Part shown: positions 51,100 through 62,973 of the stretch, piece by piece
Layout of the letters: every line of letters starts with the position of its first letter
How positions within the stretch are numbered: position 1 is the first letter of the stretch
Origin: Paracamarosporium sp. OC-R06-R3
Lineage: Eukaryota; Ascomycota; Dothideomycetes; Pleosporales; Didymosphaeriaceae
DNA length: 64,000 bases
Assembly (NCBI GenBank): GCA_019828545.1
Contig: JACVRA010000424.1
Location: 62,001-126,000, forward strand
Reading direction: 5' to 3'
Made by a program: the position numbers and the translations under genes
Notes under the pieces: generated by a model
Told to the model about the DNA's origin: nothing
The model's input: only the letters and a program-made list of their open reading frames with translations
The model's database searches: none

Positions 51100-53384
51100 A
51101 TGGCGCCTACGGCACAGGCGCCTGTCAAAGGCGCCACGTACGACGGCTCACGCCCTCGTTTTCAATCTCTTGAGGCATGGCTTAATGTTCACGGCGATGC
51201 TGAGTACGCTAGATATAAGCGTGATGCAGCACTTAATGCGATGAGCTACGAAGACTGGTCGAAATCAGAGCACGTACTCGGCCTTTTTCTATGGTATACG
51301 ACCTTAGATGTTTGGGAAGAAGATTCATCAAGTGTATGCCATCTTGTAATGTTTTTCATCGACGCTCGCTGATGATAGAAGGGCGAAGGGTCAGACGTGG
51401 AAACACCCGCGTTCACCTCGCGTGCTCCTTCGATGCAACCGCCGAAGAAATCGGCGATGACAAACGGTCACGGAAAGCGTGGTGCCGCCAAATCGACGAC
51501 GTCTATTGCGCATTCGAAGCCGGAGGACGCAGCAGCCGCTGCGAAGCGCAAGAGAAGATCCAAAAAGCCTTATCTTGTAACGATTCTCGCTTATAATGGT
51601 TCGTACTCAGCTAATTCTCAGTAGTCTGAAGACATTGTTGTGTCAGACATCAGTGATGAGGTTGAGGAGTCAGTCCTGGCTATTGAAGACCCGCCTTCTG
51701 CAACGACAGTCCCGACCAGTCCTACTAATGGGCGACGTAAGTCGGGCGGGCGGAGGAAGAAGCAATATCTCGTAGGTTGCAATGGTATGAACTTGTGACC
51801 GCAGCACTAACGCGCGTCGCCAGTCCGCAGAAATCATTTCTCCTGAAGACGAGGACGATGACCCTATGGCTATGAATGGCGTTGTCGCCACTGCAGCGTA
51901 TGCTCATGACTCTAGTGCGACTGGTATGTTGCACCCTGAGATTGAGCGAGTAGCTCATGTCCTACCCCACTTCATCACTATAACTATCGCACGCCACTAT
52001 CGCACAATGTTCACTATCCCATCGTCAATATTCATTGCTTAATGTACAATCGAAGCAAGCTGACCACTCTTCTAGCAGAACATTCTACCCCGGTTGCAGC
52101 AGCGACTTCAGAGACACCAAAGGGAAAACCTGGGAGGAAGCCAAAGAAGAAATCACTTGTACGCAATATCTTTGCGCAATTGAGTGGACTGTTCTAATGT
52201 TGTCTCAGTCGCAAGCAATCGTAATAAAAGATGATGACGAACATGTCGAAGCCCCTGCTGATGCCGCGACCACGCCAAAGAATGCTGCCGCTTCACCCGG
52301 GGGCCCGGGCTCATCATCCTCGAGACGAGGACTGCGCACCCGCACGCCCGCTCAACAGCGGCCATATTTCCATAACGCGCAGGTTTTTGACGATTTAGTT
52401 TCTGATGAGCCAGAAGCACAAAGTGACGGAAAACTTTCTCCTCCTAGAGTCAAGCAGAAACTCAAGTTGACCGGCCTGGCCCATGTCTCGTATCCTGAAG
52501 CCGAAGAAGAGAAACAGGAGTTAGAAGAAGAAATAATACTTGGAGATGACGATGATGAAGACGAACACATGCTTGAGCCTGACGATTTGCAACCTCCAAG
52601 GAAGGCTCACTATAAGGGCAAGGGCCGAGCATGGAAGAAGACTTCAGATGATGAGGACAAAGATTATAAATCACCCGTCAAAATAACATCAAATCAACCG
52701 AAGCGAAAGTTCGGGCGAAGGAGATCCTCTCAGACGAAAGAGGTACCAGCCAACGTCCATGATACCGAAGAGTCTACAGAGCGACAAAAGGAAGACAAAC
52801 AAGAGAAAGAACATATCGAGCCAATCGAGCAGAGCCCTACATCAAAGGCTAACAAGAAGCCGCGCAAGCCACGTAGGGTACCTCATTTGTCGGAGGAGTT
52901 TGTGAGAGACGAGTCTGACACTGCACCGGAAGAGGGGAAGGAACCTAAGACAGAGCCACAGCCAGAGAAGCAGGAAGCGACCGTTACCACAAGTCCCCTC
53001 CAGAAGACACCCAAGAGCAGGGGGCGAGGTCGCCCCCGAAAGTCTGATCAAAATACTACGCCGAAAGCTGCAAGCAGCCCAGTCATTAGTCGTGATGTGA
53101 CTCCGCTTACAATGAAGTCACCGGCTAAAAAATTTACTGTATCCAAGAGTGTGCCGTCCGTCGATCTTCGGAAGACACCCAAAAAATCAACGGAGATAGT
53201 TTCACTTACGGAGTCAGGGGATAGCAAGAGTGAAGAGATGGAAATAATTCCAGAAAACGACTCAAATCACCGACCATTACCCTCTGAGAAGGAACAAGGA
53301 AGTATCCCTGATAGAGACGGCCAGACGAGACTTACTGATCCAGAGCCTCCCAAGCCGGTTGATCCGCCACCCGAGTCGACATGA
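51100..53384 (+). CDS. Unrecognised AT-hook protein with a tripled basic / SIM-like exon module
   Basis: Six exons: 51100-51273, 51382-51576, 51625-51771, 51824-51923, 52079-52158, 52209-53384 (623 residues, frame closed). The conserved-looking N-terminus is GATYDGSRPRFQSLEAWLNVHG and SYEDWSKSEH. Then come three similar modules, each a basic run ending KKPYL, KKQYL or KKKSL exactly at an exon end, with the next exon starting Ser and an acidic hydrophobic strand (SEDIVVSD, SAEIISPED, SQAIVIKDDD). These resemble SUMO-interacting motifs. The long last exon has RGLRTRTPAQQRPYFHNAQVFDD, acidic Lys-rich low-complexity sequence, and an AT-hook (RGRGRPRKS, ~506-514). A nuclear, chromatin-bound protein is the likely reading. 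The first intron may instead hold a microexon (51308-51331, MFGKKIHQ). Confidence 0.75.
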
Positions 53385-54206
53385 TCTGTCACGCTAAGGG
53401 AATTGTTGGGCGGTCATCTGTTCTTAGTTAATGTGCGCGATGTTTGATTGGCGGCAGCTTATCTAGTCAGAAGGCGGCATATTGTACGTTAAAGCGTGGC
53501 GAGGCGTATCCTGGGTTCGTGGAGTTGTTAGCTGGCGTTTGGCGAACAGTAGATTGTCTGTAGGACGATAGCCGCAAGGTACTTATGCATGTTTTTCCGA
53601 TCATTGACGGCTTATGTGTCTCATGCTTCGAAAGATTTCAGTTTTGACTTGTCGATTTCAGTGTGCGATTGCTGAGGGATTGCTACGATCGATTGATTTG
53701 ACTCATACCTGCCTCTTTTTCGACGCCGTTTCCATTTGTCGATCTTACAGTATGTATGTGAGTGCTGTGTCAGCTTTCTTGTCAGTTCAGTTGTTAGGCA
53801 GGCATCGACAAACATGCAAAAGAATCGTTGAGCTCCAGCTTACCGTGTCAAACCAAAATTCTAGTCAGTCCGTGTCTTCTTACTCTATAAGTTTTCTGCT
53901 TAAACCAAGGGTTAAAGTCCTCGAGATTGAGTACTCACCACAACAGCCATGCCGCTGTCTTCACTTGCAGCTATCCCGAGTGACTTCACGAACTACATAA
54001 GGTGTATCTATCGCTTAGTCTGATCCCATCAAGTGGAGATAGAACATGCCCACTAAGTCCATGGCAACCTGTCACCGAACGCAACGTAACTGCGGCGGCC
54101 TAATCAAATGAAACAACCCATTTTATCTAAATATACAACATGTGAGTAACCTTCCGGCTTGCCACGGTCCCACGCAATTTCCTAGCTTCAGCACTCGCTA
54201 CCTACA
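53385..54206. other. Convergent intergenic region AT-hook gene - rhomboid
   Basis: 822 nt between two stops. Short frames on both strands show no features. No gene is visible. Confidence 0.5.
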
Positions 54207-55219
54207 CTACACTCTCAATCCCCTTAGTCTTGCAAAGTAATATACAACCCCAAATGCTAGTCCCCCAAGGTGACCCGCATGGCCAATCCTGCTGTTCCTA
54301 TCATTCAAATAATACCCATCAAAAATCGCATACCCTGCTATCAACCCCCACAACGGCACAGGAATGATGCCATACAAACTGAACGTCGTCTTCGGATATA
54401 GAAACGCTGCCACAGTCCCAACACCCATCACGCTTCCCGAAAATCCCAATGCCCTCCCCTGATAGTTCCTCTGCTGCATCGCCGTATAAAGCCACCCGAC
54501 GCTGCCAGCGAAACCAGAACCGAGGATGACCGTCAGGAGCTTCAGAGGCGTGAAAGTAGGCGTCATGGCGAGCAGCTGCCCCATGTAATAGAAGGAAAGC
54601 ATGTTGCTGGCGATGTGCATGAGGTCGAGATGAGAGAAGACGCTGGTGATGGTAGTCCAGTAGCGGTGTTCCCTTAGGACGCTGATGGGGGAAAGAGACA
54701 TGTTCTGGAGGTAGGTTATGAGGGGCTTTTGGTGGCCTTGTCGGGCTTGCTCTTTGAGGTAGGTGGCGTAGAGGAAGATGCCGGTGTTCAGGCCCATGAT
54801 GCCGTAGATTAGGCGCATGTTCATGGGCTCGTTGCTGTTGTAGGAGGAGTAGTATGTGCGGCGACCTAGGCCTGGGAGGTGTGAGAGTTAGCATTGGTAT
54901 AGAAGGCGGTAGAGCGGTAGAGAGAAGGTAATGTCGAATTGCTATAATAGAAGAGACCAAGGGGAATGCCAATTTTCAGAGCTTGCGCATGCAATTGTTC
55001 AGTACCCTCTAAGCTAATATAACACGTGGATTGCAACAAAGCGGTACTTGATGGGATCCATCAGGTATCTATTTTGGATGACTTACCTGCGCGTTTACTG
55101 CTGCCGAAGAAATTGGGGTCCATCTTCGGGGGATGAGGAGATCTGGCTGCTCTGAAGGTTGACATTGCACTGAAGGAGGTAGGCCGAAGCGGCCTGGTCA
55201 GCCGCTGGAAGAGGGACAT
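54207..55219 (-). CDS. Rhomboid-family intramembrane serine protease, probably mitochondrial
   Basis: Two exons on the minus strand: 55219-55087 and 54871-54207 (265 residues, frame closed). The N-terminal ~45 residues (MSLFQRLTRPLRPTSFSAMSTFRAAR) are Arg/Ser-rich without acids, as in a mitochondrial presequence. About six membrane segments follow. The rhomboid landmarks are HLDLMHIASNMLSFYYMG (loop and second helix, His and Asn of the oxyanion site), the nucleophile motif GFSGSVMG with Ser189, and GHAGHLGG with the catalytic His245. The family cuts membrane proteins within the bilayer; Pcp1/PARL in mitochondria is the closest described role. The length is short compared with yeast Pcp1 (346 residues). 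The coding strand is C-rich at the 5' end and G-rich at the 3' end. Confidence 0.85.
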
Positions 55220-56066
55220 GGTGTAGTTCGTGTACTAATGTTGGGGGCACTCGATCGCAAGATGAAGCAGAACCAATTGAATGCTTGGATATGTGCTACA
55301 ATGGCCGAGGTGAGCCACGTGAGCACGTGCCTTGGGAATTCTCTACGATTGTCAGCGTCTGGCTTGTGAACGCTGATGAACTTTGTCCACCTCTTGCTGG
55401 TAACCATCACTTACAGTGGATAGATTTAGTCACAGTCCACCAAGGCAGGATACTCCCGGAACCTAAATCAATACCGGACGCGGTAGACGCAGTGGGAGAC
55501 GTTAGAAGTCGGGGTGTCACGTCAGGGTGGCCAATCAGCTCCCGGGCCGCACGGATCGTCGTCGGGCCCTTTTATTCTTCGAGCCTTCCTCTGATCTCCA
55601 CCAACACCACACCCGCCGTGCAGCTCCCTCTCACTACTCCGACACTACGTTTTGCGGCCACCCGGAACCTACTCGCTAACCCACTCTACTCTTTAGGCCA
55701 TAGAGTACCGCGCACTGCTCACAGAGCCAAATAAACCCCCGCCGCCGACTACGTGACCTCCACCTTGACCAGCAAGCGACTGAAGCCCCACCCCAAGGCC
55801 CAGTACACAGAGTCGCCGCGAATTCTGGGCGCTTTCGACACGCACACACACAAACCTCAACACACTCACTCTAGCAATCGGCGTTGTTGCCTGCCTTACT
55901 CCACGCAAACACGAACCGGTTCCGGCCTGGGCACCCCCACATAGCCTGTCGTCCCGGCATAAATAACCCTCACTGCCGTCGCATAGTCGACTGCACATAG
56001 CTGTCCACCACATTCACAACATCGGCCGTGTGTCGAACAGCCCCGCAGCCGGCGGCTTCTCTCCCA
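55220..56066. promoter_or_regulatory. Head-to-head region, rhomboid / Dhh1
   Basis: 847 nt. The right part is a C-rich leader typical of a long 5' UTR of Dhh1. Open frames near 55285-55734 and 55693-56013 lack protein-like features. Confidence 0.45.
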
Positions 56067-57758
56067 ATGGCTGATCAAATCACCAACCAACTCGCGGCTA
56101 CGTCGCTTAGGTTAGTCAGTGCCTTGCTAGACCACTTGCAAACACTAACAGCTGTATCAGCGAACAATCCCCCCCAGCAGGCGCAAACTGGAAAGATGGG
56201 CTCAAGATACCCTCTAAAGATACCCGGGTACAGACAGAGGTATGCGCAGCGTTTGATGCACAAGGGATCGGCTCACTTGGACTTACGCGCTTTACTAGGA
56301 TGTTACCGCAACAAAAGGCCTCGAGTTTGAAGACTTCTTCATCAAGCGCGAGTTGATGATGGGTATATTCGAAGCGGGGTTCGAGAAGCCCTCGCCCATC
56401 CAAGAAGAGACCATTCCCGTTGCCCTCACCGGCCGAGACATACTTGCGCGAGCGAAGAACGGCACCGGAAAGACTGCCGCTTTCGTCATACCCACCCTCG
56501 AGCGCGTGAACCCGAAGAGTGCGAAGACGCAAGCACTCATCCTTGTACCTACCCGAGAATTGGCCCTACAAACTTCGCAGGTATGCAAGACGCTGGGAAA
56601 GCACCTCGGTATCAACGTCATGGTCTCGACTGGTGGTACTGGCTTGAAAGATGACATTATTCGTTTATCTGAACCTGTTCACATTATTGTTGGCACGCCG
56701 GGTAGGATTTTGGACTTGGCAGGCAAAGGTGTAGCTGATTTGTCGGCTTGCCAGACGTTTGTCATGGATGAGGCTGACAAGCTTCTCTCTCCCGAGTTCA
56801 CTCCAGTAATAGAACAGCTGCTAGGTTTCCATCCAAAGGATAGACAGGTCATGCTTTTCAGCGCCACCTTCCCCATCGTGGTTAAGAGCTTCAAGGTAGG
56901 AGGCCAACAGTGAAAGGGTGAATACTTTTTGCTAAATGTTTCTAGGACAAACACATGAATTCTCCGTACGAAATCAACTTGATGGACGAGCTTACCCTGC
57001 GTGGTATCACGCAATACTACGCTTTCGTCGAAGAGAAGCAGAAGGTCCATTGCTTGAACACGCTCTTCAACAAACTGCAAATCAACCAGTCCATCATCTT
57101 CTGCAACTCTACCAACCGTGTCGAGTTGCTTGCGAAGAAGATTACCGAACTTGGATACTCTTGCTTCTATTCACACGCTCGAATGCTTCAGCACAACCGT
57201 AACCGCGTTTTCCACGATTTCCGCAACGGTGTCTGCCGTAATCTTGTCTGCTCTGATCTGCTTACTCGAGGTATTGATATCCAGGCTGTCAACGTTGTCA
57301 TCAACTTTGATTTCCCAAAGAATGCCGAGACGTATCTGCACCGTATTGGTCGTTCCGGACGATTTGGACACTTGGGTCTCGCTATTAATCTGATTAACTG
57401 GGAGGACCGTTTCAATTTGTACCGCATTGAACAAGAATTGGGCACTGAGATTCAGCCGATTCCGCAGGTCATCGAGAAGAAGCTGTATGTCTATGAGACC
57501 CCCGATACCATTCCACGCCCCATCTCGAACGCCCAACGCAACGCACAAGGCCAGGAGCAAGAGGGTACCGTCGCCCGCAACAACAACCAGAATGGGCGCG
57601 GCAACTACCGTGGTAACCGTGGCGGTGGCCAATTCCAGGGCCAGCGTGGCGGCGGTCGCGGACCCCTGAACCAGCAGAACCAGCAGAACCGCCAGAACAA
57701 CCAGAACGGTCACAACCCGCAGCGTAATGCTCGTCCCCAGCCCGCCGGTCCCGCGTAG
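56067..57758 (+). CDS. DHH1: DEAD-box RNA helicase Dhh1 (DDX6)
   Basis: Four exons: 56067-56110, 56161-56239, 56299-56895, 56946-57758 (510 residues, frame closed). The typical start [14 protein letters not shown] continues [15 protein letters not shown], with [26 protein letters not shown] across intron 2. Motifs in order are [13 protein letters not shown] (Q motif), [10 protein letters not shown] (I), [11 protein letters not shown] (Ia), GTPGR (Ib), VMDEADKL (II), LFSATFP (III), IIFCNSTNR (IV), SDLLTRGID (V) and [13 protein letters not shown] (VI). A Gln/Asn/Gly-rich RGG-like tail starts about residue 430. Dhh1 represses translation and activates decapping in P-bodies. The splice donor after VQTE, not an earlier GT, restores the conserved segment. 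Confidence 0.96.
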
Positions 57759-59521
57759 TTGGACGGTGCACGGCGATGAGGGGGGTTGTTGGCTGTCTGA
57801 GCAGTTCTCGTTGATGTCTAGCCATTTCCTATGTCACGATTTCTCTTTGCTCAGGAGCCGGTTTGGGTTATGACTGCACATATTTTCTGCGTTGTTTTTC
57901 TTTCCTCACGACTATATGAGCGGTTGGCGACGAATCGATGCGGAAAACGTGGTTTCTTCGTCGGACATCGGATCGAATCATCGGCGCGTACTGGAGTCTG
58001 CGATTTCGGGCCGTGCATTTGTATTATATACCTTGGGTCTGTTCTGGATCTTTGGTCATTTCTCTTCTGTGGCTGTTGGGCCAGTTATATTTGATGTCCA
58101 TTTGCCGGTTTTGCGGAGAGTCCAGGCTCCGCAATCTTCTTTCACTCTCTACAGCATGCTCGCTGGGGTAATTGTCAAAAGTTCCTTTTGAGGAGAGGAA
58201 CCGCCGATTCTCTTTACGTTTTATGGTCTTCCGGTATCGGTATACCATGCTAGACACGTCTGGCTACGTCGGCCTCCCACGACTCTCTCTCCGCACCATC
58301 ATCTGTCTCATCGCGTCCGACAACCTTGAAGATATCCTCTGGCTCTCATCATCGTTTTTGTCATCAATCACCTCCGTCAACCGAATGCTGGCGCAAGCAC
58401 GCATCCACCATATTTCCTGCAGTTCTTCTCCCTCCTCTCTGGACTGTGACACTGAGCGCTACTTTCCGGCTCACGTCAACGTTGATCATCTCTTTTGCCC
58501 ACATGGTTTTGGGACCGGATCAGTCTGGGAGCTCATCTGCCCCCATCCCACTATCGCTTCACTGTTATTGGCATTGGCAAAGATCCCAACAGAAGCTCGA
58601 CGGGGTGGCTACGGAGAGCAGCCTGGTAGAAAGAAAACACAAAATCATACTTAAGTAGAAAACCGAAAAAAAAACCTTAGGGGCCTGATTGGGATCGTGA
58701 TCACATACACATGTGCGGCTTTGTCGCCAGTCTCACTTGTTCATAGCTCTCAATGCAAATCATCTTCCTAACGTCGTTGCACTAGCACAGCTGTGATTTC
58801 TCATCCCAGATCAGTCAACGTCATACGCTACTTATAGGGTGCGCGCGTACGGCAACCACAGTTAGTGGAGAGAGCAAGACGAAGGAAGCGTAGCGTGTCA
58901 GAGCCGGGCTTCTTTGAGTATCTATCTGGTCAGAACTAGGGCTCTGTGATGGCCACGCGTGATTAGTGAATGCGAGACAATGCAGTGCATAACACAGTAA
59001 GAGAACACCTGGCCTGCAGGCTGGGGATTCCGTGGCTCGTACTTTAGATATATTAATAATGCTTGTCGGGGACACATGTAAAGGTCTGAGATCCGCAGGG
59101 GTCTGTGCGTGACTATCCGACTTAGGCAATAGGGCGTGCTAAGCTCCAAGTAAGGTGCGGTGAAGTGTGTACACTTGAACGGAAGATTTGGAGGCGGCGG
59201 CGGCAACGCGGGCTTGTCGGGCCCATTTACACGGCGAAATAGGGGTGCGGGAGCTATGCATGTCCGTCCCGGGATACAGTGGGAATTGCCATGTGTGGGT
59301 GAAGGCCCACTGGCATTGCGGCAGGGCTTGGCGAGGCCGCGGGCGAGTATCCGAGCTCAGCCCAGTCGAAGTAGACACTGTGGTCTTTCGCGCCACGAAC
59401 TACAGAACATAAAACCCCGTCGCCGCGCCGTCCGGATTTCTCCCCCACCCACCTGCAGAGTTCTAGCACAACTCACCCCTTCCCTTTTTTTTTCTACTTC
59501 GGTTTTGCCAGAGAAGGAATC
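57759..59521. other. Intergenic region Dhh1 - PDI
   Basis: 1.8 kb between two plus-strand genes. A 160-residue plus frame at 58172-58654 and overlapping minus frames exist but show no domain, signal peptide or splice pattern. The last ~100 nt before PDI are a pyrimidine-rich leader with a T run, as in highly expressed genes. Confidence 0.5.
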
Positions 59522-61223
59522 ATGCGTTACAGCATTGTGCTCACGGCCGTCCTGGCCTCGCTTGGTCTGGCTTCCGATGTCCACGAACTCAAGGAGGACA
59601 CCCTCCAGGGCTTCGTCGAGGAGCACGACCTCTCCTTGATTGAGTGTAAGTCTGCCTCCAGCTTGCAATCGCCTCCTACCACGCCCATCTCCCACCCATG
59701 CTTCCCAATGGCCCGCTAACTGCCCCGCAGTCTTCGCGCCATGGTGCGGTCACTGCAAGGCCCTCGCCCCCGAATACGAGTCCGCGGCCACGACCTTGAA
59801 GGAGAAGAACATTCCGCTTGCCAAGGTCGACTGCACAGAGGAGCAGGAGCTATGCAAGAAGTACGGCGTCGAGGGTTACCCCACCCTCAAGGTCTTCCGC
59901 GGTGAGGACAACATCACTCCTTACACCGGCCAGCGCAAGGCCGACGCCATCGTCTCCTACATGACCAAGCAATCTCTGCCTGCCGTCTCCGACGTCACCA
60001 AGGACTCCGTCGAGGAGTTCAAGACCGCCGACAAGGTCGTCCTCGTTGCTTACTTCGCCGCCGACGACAAGGCCTCCAACGAGACCTTCACCTCCATTGC
60101 CAACGGCCTCCGCGACAGCTACCTCTTCGGTGCCACCAACGACGCCGAGCTCGCCAAGGCAGAGGGCGTTAAGCAGCCTGCTCTTGTGCTCTACAAGTCG
60201 TTTGACGAGGGCAAGGACACCTTCACTGAGACCTTCGAGAAGGAGGCCATTGAGTCTTTCATCAAGGTTGCCTCGACCCCTCTGGTCGGCGAGGTCGGTC
60301 CCGAGACCTACAGCGGCTACATGGCTGCTGGCATTCCTCTCGCATACATCTTCGCTGAGGAGCAGGCGGAGCGCGACACACTGGCCAAGGAGCTCAAGCC
60401 CATTGCTGAGAAGTACAAGGGCAAGATCAACTTCGCCACCATCGACGCTAAGGCTTTCGGACAACACGCCGGCAACCTGAACCTCGAGGTCGGCAAGTGG
60501 CCCGCTTTCGCTATTCAGAAGACGGACAAGAACCAGAAGTTCCCGTACGCCCAGGACAAGTCCATCACCGAGAAGGACATTGGTTCTTTCGTCGAGGACT
60601 TTGTCAACGACAAGATCCAGCCTTCCATCAAGTCTGAGCCCATCCCTGAGGCCAACGACGGCCCCGTCACCGTCGTCGTCGCTCACGAGTACGAGAAGCT
60701 TGTCATTGACAACGACAAGGATGTTCTCCTCGAGTTCTATGCTCCCTGGTGCGGTCACTGCAAGGCTCTCGCTCCCAAGTATGAGGAGCTTGGTGCCCTC
60801 TTTGCTACCCCTGAGCTTTCCAAGCTCGTCACCGTCGCTAAGGTCGACGCTACTGCCAACGATGTCCCCGATGAGATCCAGGGCTTCCCTACCATCAAGC
60901 TGTTCCCCGCTGGCAAGAAGGACTCCCCCGTCGACTACTCTGGTGCCCGTACTGTTGAGGATCTCGCCGCTTTCATCGAGGAGAACGGCACCCACAAGGC
61001 TAAGGCTGTCTTCGAGGAAGTTGCTGAGGCTGCTGAGGATGCTGCTGAGGCGATCCCTGAGCAGGCCGCCGCCGCTACTGAGGCTGCGGAGGAGGCTGCT
61101 GAGGAGGCTGCTGAGACGGTTGCCGACAAGGCGGAGGGTGTCACCGAGAGCGTGAAGAGCGCTGCCTCAGAGGCCACCGAGTCGGCCAAGTCTGCGGCGT
61201 CTGAGGTTCATGACGAGTTGTAA
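59522..61223 (+). CDS. PDI1: Protein disulfide isomerase
   Basis: Two exons: 59522-59645 and 59731-61223 (538 residues, frame closed). The signal peptide is MRYSIVLTAVLASLGLAS. Four thioredoxin folds follow as a-b-b'-a'. The first active site, FFAPWCGHCKALAPEYE (Cys47/Cys50), is joined across the intron, and the second, FYAPWCGHCKALAPKYE, has Cys382/Cys385. The b' domain includes the substrate-pocket region GKWPAFAIQ. The end is an Ala/Glu-rich acidic extension (EAAEEAAEEAAETVAD, ~490-515) and the ER-retention tetrapeptide HDEL. The enzyme forms and shuffles disulfides in secretory proteins. The codons are strongly biased to C- and G-ending forms, consistent with high expression. Confidence 0.96.
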
Positions 61224-62022
61224 ATTAGGATACCCTATCTCACTCCCTTTTCGCGTTCTGCCTACCTGTCTCAAGTGATTGTATCAGTGGGAAGGTTTGG
61301 ATGGATGATGTGCATGGATATTGAATGGAATGAAAAGCATGAGATAAAAGCGATATGATACATGCTCGGCCTGGGGTTTCTATGAAAGCACTTCTTTCCA
61401 TGGTTTGGATTCACTTTGGGTCATGGGCGGCGATAGCTAATGGAGTTCCGGATTGATAAGTTCATGACATGTTTTCTGTTACTTCTAATACCTGAACGTG
61501 CTTCTTATCCTTGTGATGTTGAGCTTGTGTTTCTGCTGAGTCCACAGTGGTTCGGTTCGACGGTTGCACGGATGAGACGCGTTCCACCAGGCCCAAATCC
61601 AACTCCGCCTCGCTGCCTTGTCAAACACAGGAATGCATGGCGCACTTGTGGGACGGAACAGCCCTCTTTTAGCATCAAGAAGACGCTTTTGAGCGCACCG
61701 GTGTGGCGCAGCGGTTTCGCAGACCTTCAGGCGTGCTGTACCTGGGGCCAAATGCTCCCTCTAGGCGTCGCTTAATCTTACATGTCATTATACATATCAT
61801 TAAATTCGATCGTCACTTCTCACCCCCAACTCAATACCTGGTTCGTACACCCACAGCAAACGTGAGCCCTTCCCTCGGGACCACAACTCGGTCGCACCAA
61901 CCCCTTCGCTCGCCAACCCTCCACTCGATACACGCATCCTTATCAAGTCCCAAGTGCCTACCATCTACATCACCGCATACCTCACCCACCGCTCTAGACG
62001 AATACCAAAACCTCCCGCCAAA
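61224..62022. other. Intergenic region PDI - small membrane protein
   Basis: 799 nt. No gene or tRNA was found. A C-rich leader precedes the next start. Confidence 0.5.
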
Positions 62023-62547
62023 ATGCCAGTAGTCACAATAACAGACCACTCCACCGCCACCAGCAACTCCCCCCGGCACCCCTTCTCCCGGGCCTGTCCC
62101 AACTTCCGTCTCCCCTGGTCAAGCATGGCCCCCTCCTACGACCTCCGCACCTCCTCGCCCGCCCTCCTCCAACGCCGCACCTCCTTCCTCCTCACCCAAG
62201 CCCTCCAACTCGCCTACCTCCTCTCAAACGCGCGCTTCCCCACCTCGCCACTCTACATACCCTGGGCGCTCGCCTCCGTCCTCTTCTTCTTCTTCGTGGC
62301 GTGGAACTTGCATCTTATTGTGAGTATGGAGGGGGAGAGGACGGTGTTTGGGAGGCGGTTTGGGAGGGGGGCGTTTGATGGGTGTCTGTGGGGGTTTGTG
62401 GGCGCTTATGCGGGGGTGCTTGTTTGGAGGGTGCTTGCGGGGAGGGGGGTAGGGGTGTGGAGTGCGTGGGTTGGGCTGGATTTGTGTGTTTTTCTTGTGG
62501 CGTGGGTTTGTACGTGGAGGGAGGAGGGGGTCGTGCTTTTGGGGTAG
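62023..62547 (+). CDS. Small four-helix membrane protein of unknown function
   Basis: An intronless frame of 174 residues from an ATG with good context (CCAAAATGCC). A polar N-terminus (MPVVTITDHSTATSNSP) leads into four probable membrane segments: ~50-65 (FLLTQALQLAYLL), ~75-98 (YIPWALASVLFFFFVAWNLHLIV), ~116-135 (GCLWGFVGAYAGVLVWRVL) and ~145-162 (AWVGLDLCVFLVAWVCTW). I do not recognise the family. The frame is open to 61954, where a longer start would add 23 residues. The gene has the most extreme C-to-G base switch in the window (see findings). It points towards two minus-strand genes. Confidence 0.65.
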   Translation: MPVVTITDHSTATSNSPRHPFSRACPNFRLPWSSMAPSYDLRTSSPALLQRRTSFLLTQALQLAYLLSNARFPTSPLYIPWALASVLFFFFVAWNLHLIVSMEGERTVFGRRFGRGAFDGCLWGFVGAYAGVLVWRVLAGRGVGVWSAWVGLDLCVFLVAWVCTWREEGVVLLG

Positions 62548-62973
62548 AGGGTCGGGGGTGGGGATGGAAGGTGAGAGCGGAGGTTGTGGATGGTGTGCGG
62601 GATGGATGTGAAGAGAAAATGTGGGTAGGGGTGGCAATTGGGAGTGTACTTTGAGTCTGGTCGAGGTGTAGTGTGGGAGCGGATGTTTGGGTACTGTGGC
62701 ATCTGTCTGAGGTTGCTACGGTGTACGCAGCTTTTTGATATGGCGTTGCAGTTGGAGCGTATTGATAACGAGTATTTGTTGAAGCCATAATGGCATAGAA
62801 TCAGGGTAAATAATCATATTATCAGTTCTCAAGTTTGCAACATGGCTTTCAAATCTCACTATCATTCCAATCCATCTCCAACCCACAAATCCTAAAGAGC
62901 CATCCCAAACACACTAACATAGTACTAATCATCTTAACACTATTCTGATAGGTGTCTTGTTGACGAAACCACC
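62548..62973. other. Intergenic region
   Basis: 426 nt after the small membrane protein. It is G-rich at first, then AT-rich; no gene is visible. Confidence 0.5.

Noticed and set aside
58172..58654. 160-residue plus-strand open frame between Dhh1 and PDI
   Set aside because: No domain, signal peptide or splice structure; composition is irregular and overlapping minus-strand frames are equally open.
59850..60995. 381-codon minus-strand frame across PDI
   Set aside because: Mirror of the strongly biased PDI codons; the composition (Leu/Val/Gly/Glu only) is that of an antisense frame.
61685..61760. tRNA-like GTGTGGCGCAGCGG segment after PDI
   Set aside because: No anticodon arm or TPsiC arm can be drawn.
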